Positions 1-10,800 of a stretch of 64,000 bases of DNA are shown piece after piece. A program made the position numbers and the translations under genes. Within the stretch, counting starts at the first letter, position 1, and every line of letters begins with the position of its first letter. Source of the stretch: Shinisaurus crocodilurus (Eukaryota > Chordata > Lepidosauria > Squamata > Shinisauridae); the NCBI GenBank assembly GCA_021292165.1, contig CM037877.1, forward strand, positions 298,546,726 through 298,610,725. The letters run 5' to 3'. The notes beneath the pieces were generated by a model. That model was given only the letters and a program-made list of their open reading frames with translations. It was not told where the DNA came from and made no database searches.

Positions 1-120
1 TAATAAAGTGCTTTGCTGCTGAACTGAATGGGGCAGTGGACTCGGTGCTCTTTGCGAAGGGAGGCACGAGTCCAAGAATGACCCACGCCTCTTGGTCCTT
101 TCTGTTCTTCACTCCCCCAG

Positions 121-2791
121 AAAGAATATGTCACGGTCCTCCCGGGCTTTGTCCTGAAACACCTTGGTGAGCCCCCACAGGATGGCATTTCCAGAGAGAA
201 AGATTTGGACGATGGCAAAGTCCCTGCTGTGGTATGTGCCCTTTCCCCACTAATGGGGTACGTGTTGTCCTGTGGGCCTGCGAGTGCCGTGGCTTGTGGC
301 AGATGATCTGAACCTGGGAGGTGGCGTTGGGTGGGACTGGAAGGGAAGGAATGTTGGGTGGATTGGCACGTGAGCAGACGGGGGTGGAAAAACAGAGCGG
401 GGATCTTGTTGGTTGCTGGAGGCGCCCACCCAGTGCCGTTAGGAGTTAACAAGGTGCACGGGTAAGAATCTCCTCATAGATTTCATAGAGTTGGAAGGAG
501 CCTACAAGGCTATCGAGTCCAACCCCCTGCTCAATGCAGGAAACTAGAGGAGGGGTCTCCCATCCAAGTAATAACCAGGCTTGACCCTGCTTAGCTTTCC
601 ACGCTCAGACAAGCTGAGCCAGCATAAGCCACAGGCCTGTCTGTTTGGATATTTCCAGTGGTTGATCTCATGACATCCTGCCTGGATGCTTTCCCCTAAA
701 ATTACAAGACTTCCTCGGCGCATGCCGAGAAGTGTTTTTGTGGTTTCACTGGCTGTTATACGGAGGAAAAGTCTACCAATGGCTACTAGTCATGGCGGCT
801 ATATATTGCCTCCAGTATCAGGGCAGGATGCCTCTCAATACCAGTTGCCAGGGAACATGAGCGAGGGGGTGCTTACTACACTCATGTCCTGCTTGTGAGA
901 ACAGAATGCTGGACCAGACAGGCCTTTGGTCTGATCCAGCACGGCCTCTTCTTCTTTCCTTATGTAAGGCCCTGGTGCAGATTCATCATGGTTCTCCTAT
1001 TCACCACCACTTCTGCTGTCTCCCCCCCCCCCCCTTGGACCTTCTCAGGCTTACCCAACCGCCAACTTGACCTTTAACCTGCACCTATCAGACGCTGAGC
1101 GCCAGGCAAAGGAGTCAGTGCCTCTTCCGTACCACTTCAGCGAGGAAAAGTATGTACAGTTCTCTGCTCCTTCAGAGGTTGGCTGGCTGGCCGTGCTCCT
1201 CCTGGATCCTTTGGATTTTGTTTTTAATTGTGTTGCAGTTTATGCGCTGATGGAAACTGCTCTATGAGCAGAAGAATGGGATATCACTATGAAATAGTCC
1301 ATTGCTTTCCTCCTGTCCTTTTCCCTTCTGGCTTTCCATGCTAGTCTTAAACTTCATAGGTTATAGAGTTGGAAGGAGCCTACAAGGCCATTGAGTCCAA
1401 CCCCCTGCTCAATGCAGGAAACTAGAGGAGGGGTCTCCCATCCAAGTAATCACCAGGCCTGACCCTGCTTAGCTTTCCATGCTCAGACAAGCTGAGTCAG
1501 CGTGAGCCACAAGCCCTTAAACCAGGGTGCCCCCCCTTAAACCAGGGGGGGCACAATTTTTTGGGCCGAGGGCCACATCTGGGATATGCTGAGGGGCCAG
1601 GGGGCCACAGATGCACGTGTGCGCGCGCATACACAAATATAATTCTAATCAAATTTGGCCATTTCCCCACCATGCATACAAAGCATAGCTTAATTCTAAG
1701 CAGGTCTACTCAGAAGTAAGCCCCAGTGTAACAGCTTTTCAGGCATGCAAAGCACAGCTCAGTTCTAAAATGTAAAGGTATTTTATACTTTAAATACACA
1801 GCTGAATACCGCCTTCCCTCCCCATCACACAATAAGCCTGATGTTCCTTCTGAGATCGCTTCCTCCCTTCCAGTTCCCTGTAGAAGCTGGCTGTCATTTG
1901 TTTCAAGGTCTAGAGCCGTGTTCTCCCACCTTGCGTCCCCAGATGTTTTTGGCCTACAACTCCCAGCATGCCCCAGCCAGCGTATCCTTCTACATATGCA
2001 CTGTGCCAAGATCCTGTTCAATGGTCATGAGAATATCCCAGAACTCTTCTCTCCATGAAATCTTCCATCAGTCTCTTGGGACTGGGTAGAGTCGATGTAG
2101 TCCAGGTTTTCATTCCCCACCATAACCTTCAGCCCCAACTTTATGGTTTCTCTCCCGGTCTCTTTAGCCGCACACCTTGCTAGGCACCCACTTATTTCAT
2201 CACATCAGCCTCCCAAAGAGGGTGTTTTTTTTGTTTTGTTTTTTGGCTGAACAGGGACTACAGCAGGGGTAGGGAACCTCTCTCAGCCTGAGGGCTGAAT
2301 TCAGATTTGGAGAAGCGCACAGGGGCCACATTTCAGCGATAGGTGGGCTGAAGACAAAAGTGGTGGGGTAAAAAACACAAAGAATACCAGCATATTTTAC
2401 CGTAAAGCTCTCACTGCCAGTAACCAAGCCATAGGAGAGGCATTTCAACCTTTTAGAAGGGGCGGGGGAGAGACACATGCAGAAGCCAGGAGGCCACCAA
2501 ATGTTCAGTGGCTGGAGGAAAGAGGGTCAAGCCAGGGCAAAGGGGAACTTTGCGGCCCTTCTGGGAACTTTGGCGTGCCAGATTTGGCCCCCTGGACTTG
2601 ATCCTGGGCCTCTCTCATCGTAGCCTGACACTCAGACCTGTACACCGCACTGCCTCGAACCGCCCTTTCTCTCCAATCGCAGGAAATCCTCTCTGCTGCA
2701 GACACCAACCAGCCAGGGCAAGATCTATTATGAGCCGGATGCTGCAGATGACTTCGACGACGAAGATCCGGACGATGACCTGGATGTATGA
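121..2791 (+). CDS. ELP5: Elongator complex protein 5, C-terminal part (3 last coding exons)
   Basis: Partial gene; the 5' exons lie left of the window. Coding exons by splice site and phase are 121-231, 1049-1149 and 2683-2791 (stop TGA 2789-2791), giving 106 residues in one open frame. Recognisable conserved segments are LTFNLHLSDAERQA in the second exon and the acidic tail IYYEPDA...DDEDPDDDLDV in the last, both hallmarks of ELP5. The family (formerly DERP6) forms the Elp4-Elp5-Elp6 RecA-like subcomplex of Elongator, which modifies wobble uridines of tRNA; ELP5 is a non-catalytic subunit. Bases 1-120 are intron. The intron 232-1048 carries a 5S-headed SINE and another repeat tail, and the intron 1150-2682 carries further SINE and hAT-like pieces. 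The gene runs in the same direction as CTDNEP1, whereas in mammals the two are head to head. Confidence 0.93.
474..640 (-). mobile_element. 5S-rRNA-derived SINE with CR1-like tail, copy 1
   Basis: Read on the minus strand, the head (about 560-640) matches the 3' part of 5S rRNA, including GGAAAGCTAAGCAGGGTC and TACTTGGATGGGAGACC-like segments. The tail (about 480-550) matches the CR1 3' end (GGGGTTGGACTCGATGGCC-like). This is a SINE3-type structure: 5S internal promoter plus a LINE-derived 3' end. Confidence 0.75.
755..968 (+). repeat. Interspersed repeat with 'GCTGGAC...TGATCCAGC' tail, copy 1
   Basis: The 3' part (from about 900) contains AGAATGCTGGACCAGACAGG followed by GGTCTGATCCAGCACGG and a CTTATG end. 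The same tail recurs at 47215-47275 and in diverged form at 50340-50412. It resembles the tail of a common squamate retroposon, but I cannot place the family. Confidence 0.5.
1353..1515 (-). mobile_element. 5S-rRNA-derived SINE with CR1-like tail, copy 2
   Basis: Same composite as the copy at 474-640, on the minus strand. It is bounded by direct repeats CTTAAAC at 1346-1352 and 1516-1522, consistent with a target-site duplication, so the element's extent is well defined. It lies in the penultimate ELP5 intron. Confidence 0.78.
2264..2605 (+). mobile_element. hAT-like non-autonomous element (CAGGGGTAGGGAACCT family), copy 1
   Basis: Begins CAGGGGTAGGGAACCTCTCTC and shares its body (phrases such as GGGGTAAA...CCAGC, GCCAGTAA, GGAGAGGCA, CACCAAATG) with a second copy at 33948-34265. 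The right end is not clear here. It sits just upstream of the last ELP5 exon. Confidence 0.5.
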
Positions 2792-3050
2792 GAGAGAAAT
2801 TGGGAGCCTGGCTTTCTTCTAGCAGGGGGAGGCCCCTCCTGCCTGGCCGGCCGTCTGCTCTTAAAGGAGATTCTGCAAAATGGCTGGGACTGGAACATTC
2901 TGTTGACTTCTCCAAGCGGCATCTTGGTGGCCTCCGTTGGCATCTCCCACCAGCAGATCTGCCTTGGGTGGACCTTCTTGGAGGGGAAAGAACTGATCAG
3001 CTGCCTGGGAATAGATTTGTACAGCAAGTCCGAATGAATGCTCCCTAGGG

Positions 3051-3123
3051 CAGCCCAGTTGTCTGGGGGATTCTGGGAGCTGTAGCCCAACACATCTGGA
3101 GGGCATCAGGTTGGGGAAGGCTG
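3051..3123. mobile_element. hAT-like MITE with perfect 8-bp target duplication, in ELP5 3' UTR
   Basis: A 73-bp element starting CAG and ending CTG, with perfect flanking direct repeats CCCTAGGG at 3043-3050 and 3124-3131. The right arm contains CTGTAGCCCAACACATCTGG and AGGTTGGGGAAGGCTG, the common arm of the short palindromic family found throughout the window. Confidence 0.75.
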
Positions 3124-3233
3124 CCCTAGGGAGAGACCGGACCGGCAGCCTAGTCTGAATGACCCCTCAAGGGCTGCTGGGAATTGTAGAACTTATTTCT
3201 AAACGTGGATACGATTGCGCCTCTATAAGTGTT

Positions 3234-3239
3234 AATAAA
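3234..3239 (+). terminator. ELP5: ELP5 polyadenylation signal AATAAA
   Basis: Canonical AATAAA about 440 bases after the ELP5 stop codon, followed by a TG-rich stretch. The 3' UTR (2792 to about 3260) contains a small hAT-like MITE at 3051-3123. Confidence 0.7.
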
Positions 3240-3815
3240 TATTGCTGTTCATAGTATATATGCTGTGGTGATTTACAATACAAATTAAAAACGAATACAA
3301 TATGAAACAAGTGCAAATACAAAAAGTACTTAAACAATAGATGCCATGCAAAGTAGAACTACTCATGTTTAAAAAGTATATAAAAGGAAGTTAAAAAGCC
3401 TAGGCGGTAGAAAAGTCAGAGCTGGTGCCTGACAGTTATCAAGAGCGGTTGCCGGGTGCACTCCTCTGGGAGTTTGGACAGGGCTGCACCGCTGGTCCCT
3501 CTGCTGCGAAAGCCCTCTCCTTGGTCCGCAATGAGGAGATCCGAGGCTGATCTGCAGGTGGTGGCGAGGCATGACTGCTAAAGTAGGTTTCAATTCCCAG
3601 TCCCCGACCCCCCCCCCCCCATGTTGCAGCAGAGGTCAGTCTCCATAAATGGCCCCCAGGGTCAGCCTCCTCCCAGTTGCATGCAGGAACCGCTGGAGAA
3701 CCGAGTTGCTTGCAGAAGATGCATTGTCAATTCTCAAGATTTGAGAATTGACATCTGTCATACAAAATAAGGGCAGAGTTAGAGGGGGCAGGAAATTCCT
3801 GACCTTGCTGCTCCT

Positions 3816-3943
3816 GCAGCCTTCCCCAAGCTGGCGCCCTCCGGAGGTGTTGGACTCCCAACTCCCAGAATCCCCTACCTGGTGGATTCTGGGAGTTGGA
3901 GTCTTAACACATTTGGAAAGCACCAGCTTGGGGAAGAGTACTG
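3816..3943. mobile_element. hAT-like palindromic MITE between ELP5 and CTDNEP1
   Basis: Left arm CAGCCTTCCCCAAGCTGG and right arm CCAGCTTGGGGAAG are inverted, enclosing two inverted copies of a CTCCCAGAATCC / GGATTCTGGGAG core. No clean target duplication seen. The rest of 3260-4140 shows nothing beyond low-complexity runs. Confidence 0.6.
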
Positions 3944-4140
3944 CGTTTTGTGGGGTGTGGATATGCGGGTGCCCAATCCCAGCCAGGCGATATACCTAAA
4001 TTGCTCCATTGATTTCTGTGTGTAGCTCTCCCGTCTGCCTGGGGAGGAAGAAAGAAAGAAAAAAGCCTGCTGAGCCCAGAAACCGGCCCTTTGTGTTCCT
4101 CTAACAATATAGCTCTGTCCGCCAGGGAGAGTGGCTTTTG

Positions 4141-4412
4141 GCGCATGCGCCCTTCTCTTCCTAATGTCCTTCCAGTTCTTTCAGCGCATGCGCGTTGGCG
4201 GGCTTCATTTCCCTCCCTGGTTGGTTGCTGGGCCTAGCGCATGCGCAAACCTCTCGGCCAGAGAAGCACAGTTCTTCCCGCTTAAGAGCCGCCCTCAGCC
4301 CTCCAGTCTGCGCATGCGCGGCCCCGTCCTCTCGCCTCGCTCCCACAGAGCTCTTTTCAAAGCTTTCGGGCCGCCTTCCTCCTCAGATCATCCGAAACGA
4401 GCGCGCGTGCGC
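4141..4412. promoter_or_regulatory. CTDNEP1: CTDNEP1 promoter: five NRF1-type palindromes
   Basis: GCGCATGCGC occurs at 4141-4150, 4184-4193, 4237-4246 and 4310-4319, and the close variant GCGCGTGCGC at 4403-4412. These match the NRF1 consensus (TGCGCATGCGCA-like). They lie within a CpG island spanning roughly 4140-5050 and 400-680 bases upstream of the CTDNEP1 start codon. Confidence 0.65.
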
Positions 4413-4480
4413 AGTGTGCCATCGCTCGCCCCTTCTCCCTTCCCTCAAAGGCTCTGCTGTTGCTGCGTCCTCCTCGGCCA

Positions 4481-4548
4481 CTGATTGGACGCGCCCCCCC
4501 CCGTGTTCCGGAAGTAGTCGCTGGCGCTCCGTCGGTTGCCCCGGAAGT
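4481..4548. promoter_or_regulatory. CTDNEP1: CTDNEP1 proximal promoter: inverted CCAAT box and two ETS sites
   Basis: CTGATTGGAC at 4481-4490 contains an inverted CCAAT box (NF-Y type). CCGGAAGT at 4508-4515 and 4541-4548 are ETS/GABP-type sites. This is the usual arrangement of a TATA-less housekeeping promoter; the start site probably lies just downstream. Confidence 0.5.
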
Positions 4549-4638
4549 GGAGCGAAGAAGAGAGCCGAGTCGGCGGGGGAGGGGGGAGCGTTTCCCCCCT
4601 AAGCCGGTAGCGACCGACAGCGGCCGTCACGGCGAGCT

Positions 4639-4668
4639 AAGATGGCGGAGCCCGCGGGCACGGGTTGA
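4639..4668 (+). promoter_or_regulatory. CTDNEP1: YY1-like motif overlapping a short upstream ORF in the CTDNEP1 leader
   Basis: AAGATGGCGG at 4639-4648 fits a YY1 initiator-type motif. Its ATG (4642) opens an 8-codon ORF that stops at TGA 4666-4668, about 150 bases before the CTDNEP1 start. If transcription starts upstream, this is a uORF that could lower translation of the main frame. Confidence 0.45.
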
Positions 4669-4818
4669 GCCGGAGGGCGGCAGCCGCCCCTCGCCCGCCC
4701 GGTCCCCCCCTCCTCCTCCTCCTGCCCTCCTCCTCTTCCCGTCCGTCCGTCCGTCGTTCCCCGCTGGAAGCTGGCGGAGCTGGGCCGGGCCGGGGGCGCG
4801 GCGGGCCCCGCCGGCGGG

Positions 4819-7800
4819 ATGATGCGCTCGCAGTGCCTGCTCGGCCTCCGGGCCTTCCTCGCCTTCGCCGCCAAGCTCTGGGGCTTCGTGCTCTATCTCC
4901 TGCGCCGGCAGGCCCGCACCGTGAGTACCGGCCCGGGGCTACGAGGGAGGGAGCGAGGGCGGGCGGGCGAGCGTCGCCGGGGGTGATGCAGGGCAAGCCC
5001 CCGTGGGCGGATGCGTGAGGCGCCCCTGCCTCCCCGCGCTGCAAGGGCAGAGTGCCTCTGAGGACGTGCAGAGTGAGCTTTTCCTCTGAGGCAGCCACCC
5101 AGCTTCTGTCCTTAAAAGGAAGTGGGGTGCTGAGGGCGGGAGCGTAGAGGAGGACCTGGTGTAGCCATGGAAGCGTTGGACGAGGGCTGAGGGGATCCCT
5201 CCCTGGTTCATAGCATCACATCTCTCCCCACCCGTGAGCCAGGAAGCTCGCTCTCACAGTGGGGGTGGGGGTGGGAGCTGTCGTCTCCCCGCCACCACCC
5301 CGCACAGCTCTATAGGGAAAGGTATTTATGTATTAAGGTTTCCTGTTATGGCTAGGCTGAAGGTAACTGGTTGGCAACGAAAGAGTTAGAGCCCTGAGTT
5401 ACAGTATAGTGGTGGTGTGGGGTAGGGGTGGCTGGTGTTAGGGACCTGCGGGCAACCAGCGGGGGGGGGGGCAGCCAGAGGAATGTGATAGACAGGTGGT
5501 GGAACTCCAGCTCTGTAAGAAACCAGCTAATTGAAAGCAGCAGAGGAATCTGTGTGGGAAGGATCCGGCTGGTGGAGTGGGAAAAACAGGGCAAGGCCCC
5601 CTAGCATGGAGTGCCAGCCTGTGTGTGTGTGTATGCAGAGGCGGAGCTGAGTGAGAATCTAGCCACAGGCCAGTGCTCGGGGCTGTAACTGCAGGACATG
5701 GGCAACCATAATTGTGTGAAAAGGTGGAGGGTCTGGAAGGTAATGGGGGTCATTGGAATAGGAAAACATGATATAAACCTGACACCAGAATTTTTCCCCA
5801 GCACACCTGTGTCCTCAGATTTTTCCTTCTTTCACCCCTTTTTCTATGAAGACTTTGGCACAACTCCTTAGTCCCCATACTCCACTAACCAAGCCTAAGT
5901 ATAGGTTGCTAAAATAAAACCCATGTTCTTCCTGTCTTCCCCTCCCTCCATTCAACCCCACACACACCTGTTCCCCTATGTCCCCATGGTGACTTTTAGG
6001 TTGTAAGCACCTTGGGCAGGGTTGGTGTCCTTTGAAAACCGTCACTGATCATAGAATCATAGAAAAGTAGAGTTGGAAGGGGCCTACAAAGCCATCGAGT
6101 CCAACCCCGTGCTCAATGCAGGAATCCAGGTCAAAACATCCCTGACAGATGGCTGTCCAGCTGCACCTTGAATGCCTCCAGAGTGGGAGAGTTCACCACC
6201 TCCCTAGGTAATTGATTCCATTGTCTTATTGCTCTAACAGTGATGGCACCATGTGAATGAATTACAATGTGGAGGTTGTAGGAAGGACTCTAGTAAGGAA
6301 GGAATAGATCCAGTAACGGGAACACACACACAATAAGTGAAGATGCATTAACCATCTGCAGTTTACCTGTGCTGGACTCCTGGTATGTCTTATTAAACAG
6401 CTAAGTATTGTGGCTTATGTAGGGCAAGGACTAGAACAGGCAGCTGGTATGTGGTGCTAAACCACTGGGTAAACCACTGGCCTTGAGCATTAAAGGAATT
6501 AATGCTTGAATATCTTGGTTAACCACTGGCCTTGAGCATTAAAGGAACTTTGGAGGCAGGAAATTGTGGCCAGGCCTAAGTATTAAGTGAAGGTTCCCCA
6601 AAGCAGATGTAGCCATGAATGAGATAGTCTTGTTGAGTTTAGATACAGATTTTTCTGATTTCTGTGGATGAGGTCAAAGTGTAGATGCCAGGATCCTCGC
6701 TCTAGGTTTTGGTCACGTTCTTGGTTCAGTCCTCTCCTCTGGCTGGGGATGCTCAAAGGTGGTCGCTGCACAGTGGATAGAATGGCAAATAATCTGGGTG
6801 CTGTTAAAACTGAGCCCCATTCCGGTGAGGAAATAGGCCAGTTTTGGTCCTGCCTGAAGGCTCAAGTGCCTGTAGGAGATGATGTGTTGACAAAGTCTTA
6901 CAAGTTCAACCTCTTCTTGAAAGAAAATGAGAACTGAAAATTCCACACCATAAAGATAGTGAATGGCAGCGTATGGTTGACCTTTAGCTCATGGAAGGAG
7001 GAGTTTCCAGTAAGCTTTATGTAATTCAGGAAAACACCGGGATGCGTTGCTTTTGCCCCTTGAACCAAGTTATCCTGGGAGAGAGGGAAGCAACAGTATA
7101 ACTCAGATGGAACGGCGTTAAAACAAAATATGAAGCATGTCAAAATTCTTTTGTAGTTAGTGTATTTCCAATTCTGACTGGTGCCCTGAGGTTTCCTATC
7201 CTATCAGCTCACAACTTCATCAGAATTACAACTTTCTCAGCTGCCCTAATTACCAATCTGCAAGGATTACTACTTCATTCTCTTTCCACCTCAACACACA
7301 CACCCCCAAAGGCCCCACTGGAAGGTAGCTTTATGTCCAATTTCCCCCCTGCATATGAATTGGGACTAGAGGAAAGGGCAACCAAAACCAGGTGGTCCTC
7401 CGCACAATGCAACCCTCTCAGCTTGTCCCAGCCTGAGGTGTCACATGAAACTGGAGTAGGCACAGATCCTTCACTCAAATGAGATTTAAGCTGACAGCAG
7501 CTCCTTGAAGCCTGGCTGAGCCAACAAGCGGCTTTTTTTATCCTTTAATTTCTCTGCTTTTGTTTTTAAACATAATTTTAGAGGTGATTGCTTATAGGGA
7601 GCGGGGAGGGTAAAAGAGCTGGGCCCATCTGTTCTTACTAGGGGATTTGAGAGAGGAAGCCAGGATGTCTGGGTTCTCTTAAGGATGGAAAGAATGGTTA
7701 GGGTTGAGATGCTGAAGGCTTAAGCATTGTGGTTTTAGAAACTTGCTTATTATTTTGCCTGTAGAAATTAATGGAACCATCTCTGGTATAGTGTGTGTGT

Positions 7801-10800
7801 GTGTGCGCGCACACACACACACACACACACACGAGAGGGAGAGGGAGAAAGAACTGCCCTGTACATCATTATGAAAGCATATCTGAGACTTTCCTTTCTG
7901 TAAAGTTGTAGAGAAAGTGGGCCTCTGCTTTCCTCCTCTTGCCCCTGTCTACGCAAGGACTGCTAGTGCAATTTGGCTATTGAGCAGGATCTTGACGTGG
8001 GAGTCTTGGGTACAGCGCCTGCTTCTGCCATGGACCCTCGGGCAGGTCATTCCATCTCAGCTCCTTCCTCTGAAAAGTGGGGATAATAATAATAGCCTAC
8101 CTTGACTAAGTGGACGTTGGGGACAATCACAATAGTAATTGTTATACATAAGTGAGAAATAGTAGTTCCTGGCTGGGGACGGGGGAGGCAGCCTTCTTCC
8201 CTTCCTTCTGGGGAGACTTTGGCAAGGGGCTTTCATCCCATTTGCTGTCCAGCTCATCATGTTCGGTGCCAGGAGTTCTAGTCCAAGCTAGACTGTTAGT
8301 GAGTCTGTTTCTCTGTCAGAGTTCCATGCTCAGTAGCTAGCCTTAAGAAAAGAGCAGGGGCACTGCAGTAGATAGATAAAGAGCTTAAGTATGTATGGGC
8401 ATGAGTGTGTGTCTGGGTGGGGGACCCTGCCATATGGCAGGTGTATACCCGGGTGGTATATTTGGTCATTTCTAGGCCTATGGCGGGATCTAAGGATGTT
8501 GGTTTCAGATTAGTGGTGCAAATTAGCTTAGGACGTCGCCAAGATGGGAAGCTGTCTTGAAGCCTTGGGTCTCCCTCCTGGCCCTGGGACAGCTGCTGGG
8601 TGTGGGGGGCAGGGATTGTAGGGGCACTTTAAATGCCTTGCAGTTGAAATAGCTGTGGGGTAACAGAGGTGCAGCATCCTTGCCACACACGTGTGCCTGC
8701 ACAGAAAGTGGCTGCCATGGCGATCAGGAAGTGAGGTCCTGGGTGCGACTTCCACTTGCTCTCTTTCCTTCCAGGTACAGGGGTCAGGCTGCAGCATCTT
8801 CACCCCAAGACTAGTGACAGTTGGGTATTTTGGAGGAAGTTACGCAAGCAACAGTTGCTTGTTTCCTTTTACGTTTCTAGTTCTTGCTTAGAATGCAAGG
8901 ACTGCAGAATCTGAGGGGCTGAAGGCCATTTAGACTGCCCTCTCCCTGAGGGTGGTGGAGCTGGTTGCCTGCCAAGCCACATGGCCCAGGCCTGCCTTGT
9001 GTTGGGGCATCCGGAGCAGCCCAAGGGATCTGGCCTGCCTCGCTCAGCTGCACCACCCAAGGGGGAACGTGAATTAGTTTCTCCCTCGGTTGTGCAAGGA
9101 TGCACCTGATCCATCCGGGTGCTTCCCTGGGAGCCGTTGCTTCCCTCCCCAAGGGATGGTCTTGACTAGCCTCCCCCAACCTGGTGCGCTCCAGATGTGT
9201 TGGACTGCAAGTCCAATCATCCCCAGTCAGCAACGATGGGAGTTTTGGCCCCACACGTCTGGAGGGCACCAGGTAGGGGGAGGCTGCTCTTGAGTAAAGC
9301 CGGCAGTGGTTGGGTGTGCAGGGTTCCCCAGCGCCTTCCCCGGTAACAGCTGCTTACACAGCAGTTTTTTTCTTCTAGGGCAGTGATGGCGAACCTATGG
9401 CACGGGTGCCACAGCTGGCATGCAGGGCCCTCTCTGTGGGCACTCGAGCCATTGATCACCAGATCGTGAAAAGACTGTCCCCTTCTGCAAAACACTAATG
9501 ATTTTGTTCTTTCTCACAGTGTGGAACAGAATGATTTTATTCTAGAATTCCTGTTACAGAATTCTTTTCTACATTGTTATCACATTTAAAAGATTTTGAA
9601 GAATGATGCACAGAGCATGGCTTGGATGTAAAGCCCTAACAGTTGACCTGAGTGCTGCATGTGTTGCGCTCAAACTAACGGAGTATGAGTCAAGGTTTGA
9701 CAAATTATCAGCATGCATGCAATAGCAAAAATCACATTAATTGTGCAAAAGCATGCCCAATGCAAACTTTTACCTAATGCAGTGTTTGCAGTCCAAGACA
9801 TAAAGTGTTTAAAATGTGTTAAGCACGTTTAGTTTTCTTGTTTATCTTGCTCATCCTAGTGCAGGTTGACTTTTACTTTTACTAATCCGACACCTGTAGA
9901 AGCAGGGAAAGGACCCAGGGTAAAGCTTGCCCCATACAATTTCAGTCTGGCATATAATCATATTACAAGTTGAGAATCCCTTATCCAAATATACATGTGC
10001 CTGATTATTTTAAAAGTTTGTATAAATTCCCTTCAGGCTATGTGTACAATGTAGTACTATAATAATTTTTTGAGTTGATTTTTTCCCAACAAAAAACTGT
10101 TTGTATCATTGAAAGCTCTGTTATTGTGTTTTTCTTTTAAGACAAAAGATGTTAATTAGTTCGGACAACTGTATGAGTTGTTTTTCTAAAACTAAAACCT
10201 CGGTATTCAGGTTTAATTGCAGTGTTGGCACTTTGAAATAAATAAGTTGGTTTTGTGTTGCAGTTTGGGCACTCGGGCTCAAAAAGGTTCGCCATCACTG
10301 TTCTAGGGGACAAGGAAAGAGGTTGCTGGCTCCTCCGACATGCACAGGACTCTTCTGGGAAGTAGGCTGGGTCAGGGCAGGGGAAATCCTTGGAATTTCT
10401 CGGAGGCAGCCTCAAAACTGTTCTGCTCTGTTCTTCTCACCAGTCACTTCAGACACAAAATACAGCAGAACAAATTAATTTATGCTGTGAATTGATGTCT
10501 GCCTGTCAAACACCGTCCTTCTAGGAGCCTGAGCAAGGGAGTGGGTGCCTGGGGTTGCTCCAGCTGTGGTGGCAGGGGGAGGGGGAGGGGTTTTTCCCCC
10601 TCTGCAGGCTGCTGGAGTGGTGTGCAGGTGTGTTCGGGGTGAGTTAACGTGGCAGGTGCCGCTTTGCAGGGAGTAAAGAGGGTCAGGAGAGGTGTTGCTA
10701 TGGGGCTGAGAGCGCAACAGACTGGGGAGGCCTTAATGGCACTTGAAGAACTGGGAGCGGCCTAGAGGCCCCCTCCAAAGGCACTTCCATCAAGCAGGAA

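Noticed and set aside
560..640. Possible 5S rRNA gene
   Set aside because: Only a diverged part of 5S is present, without a T-run terminator, and it is fused to a CR1-type tail. Two more copies have the same structure.
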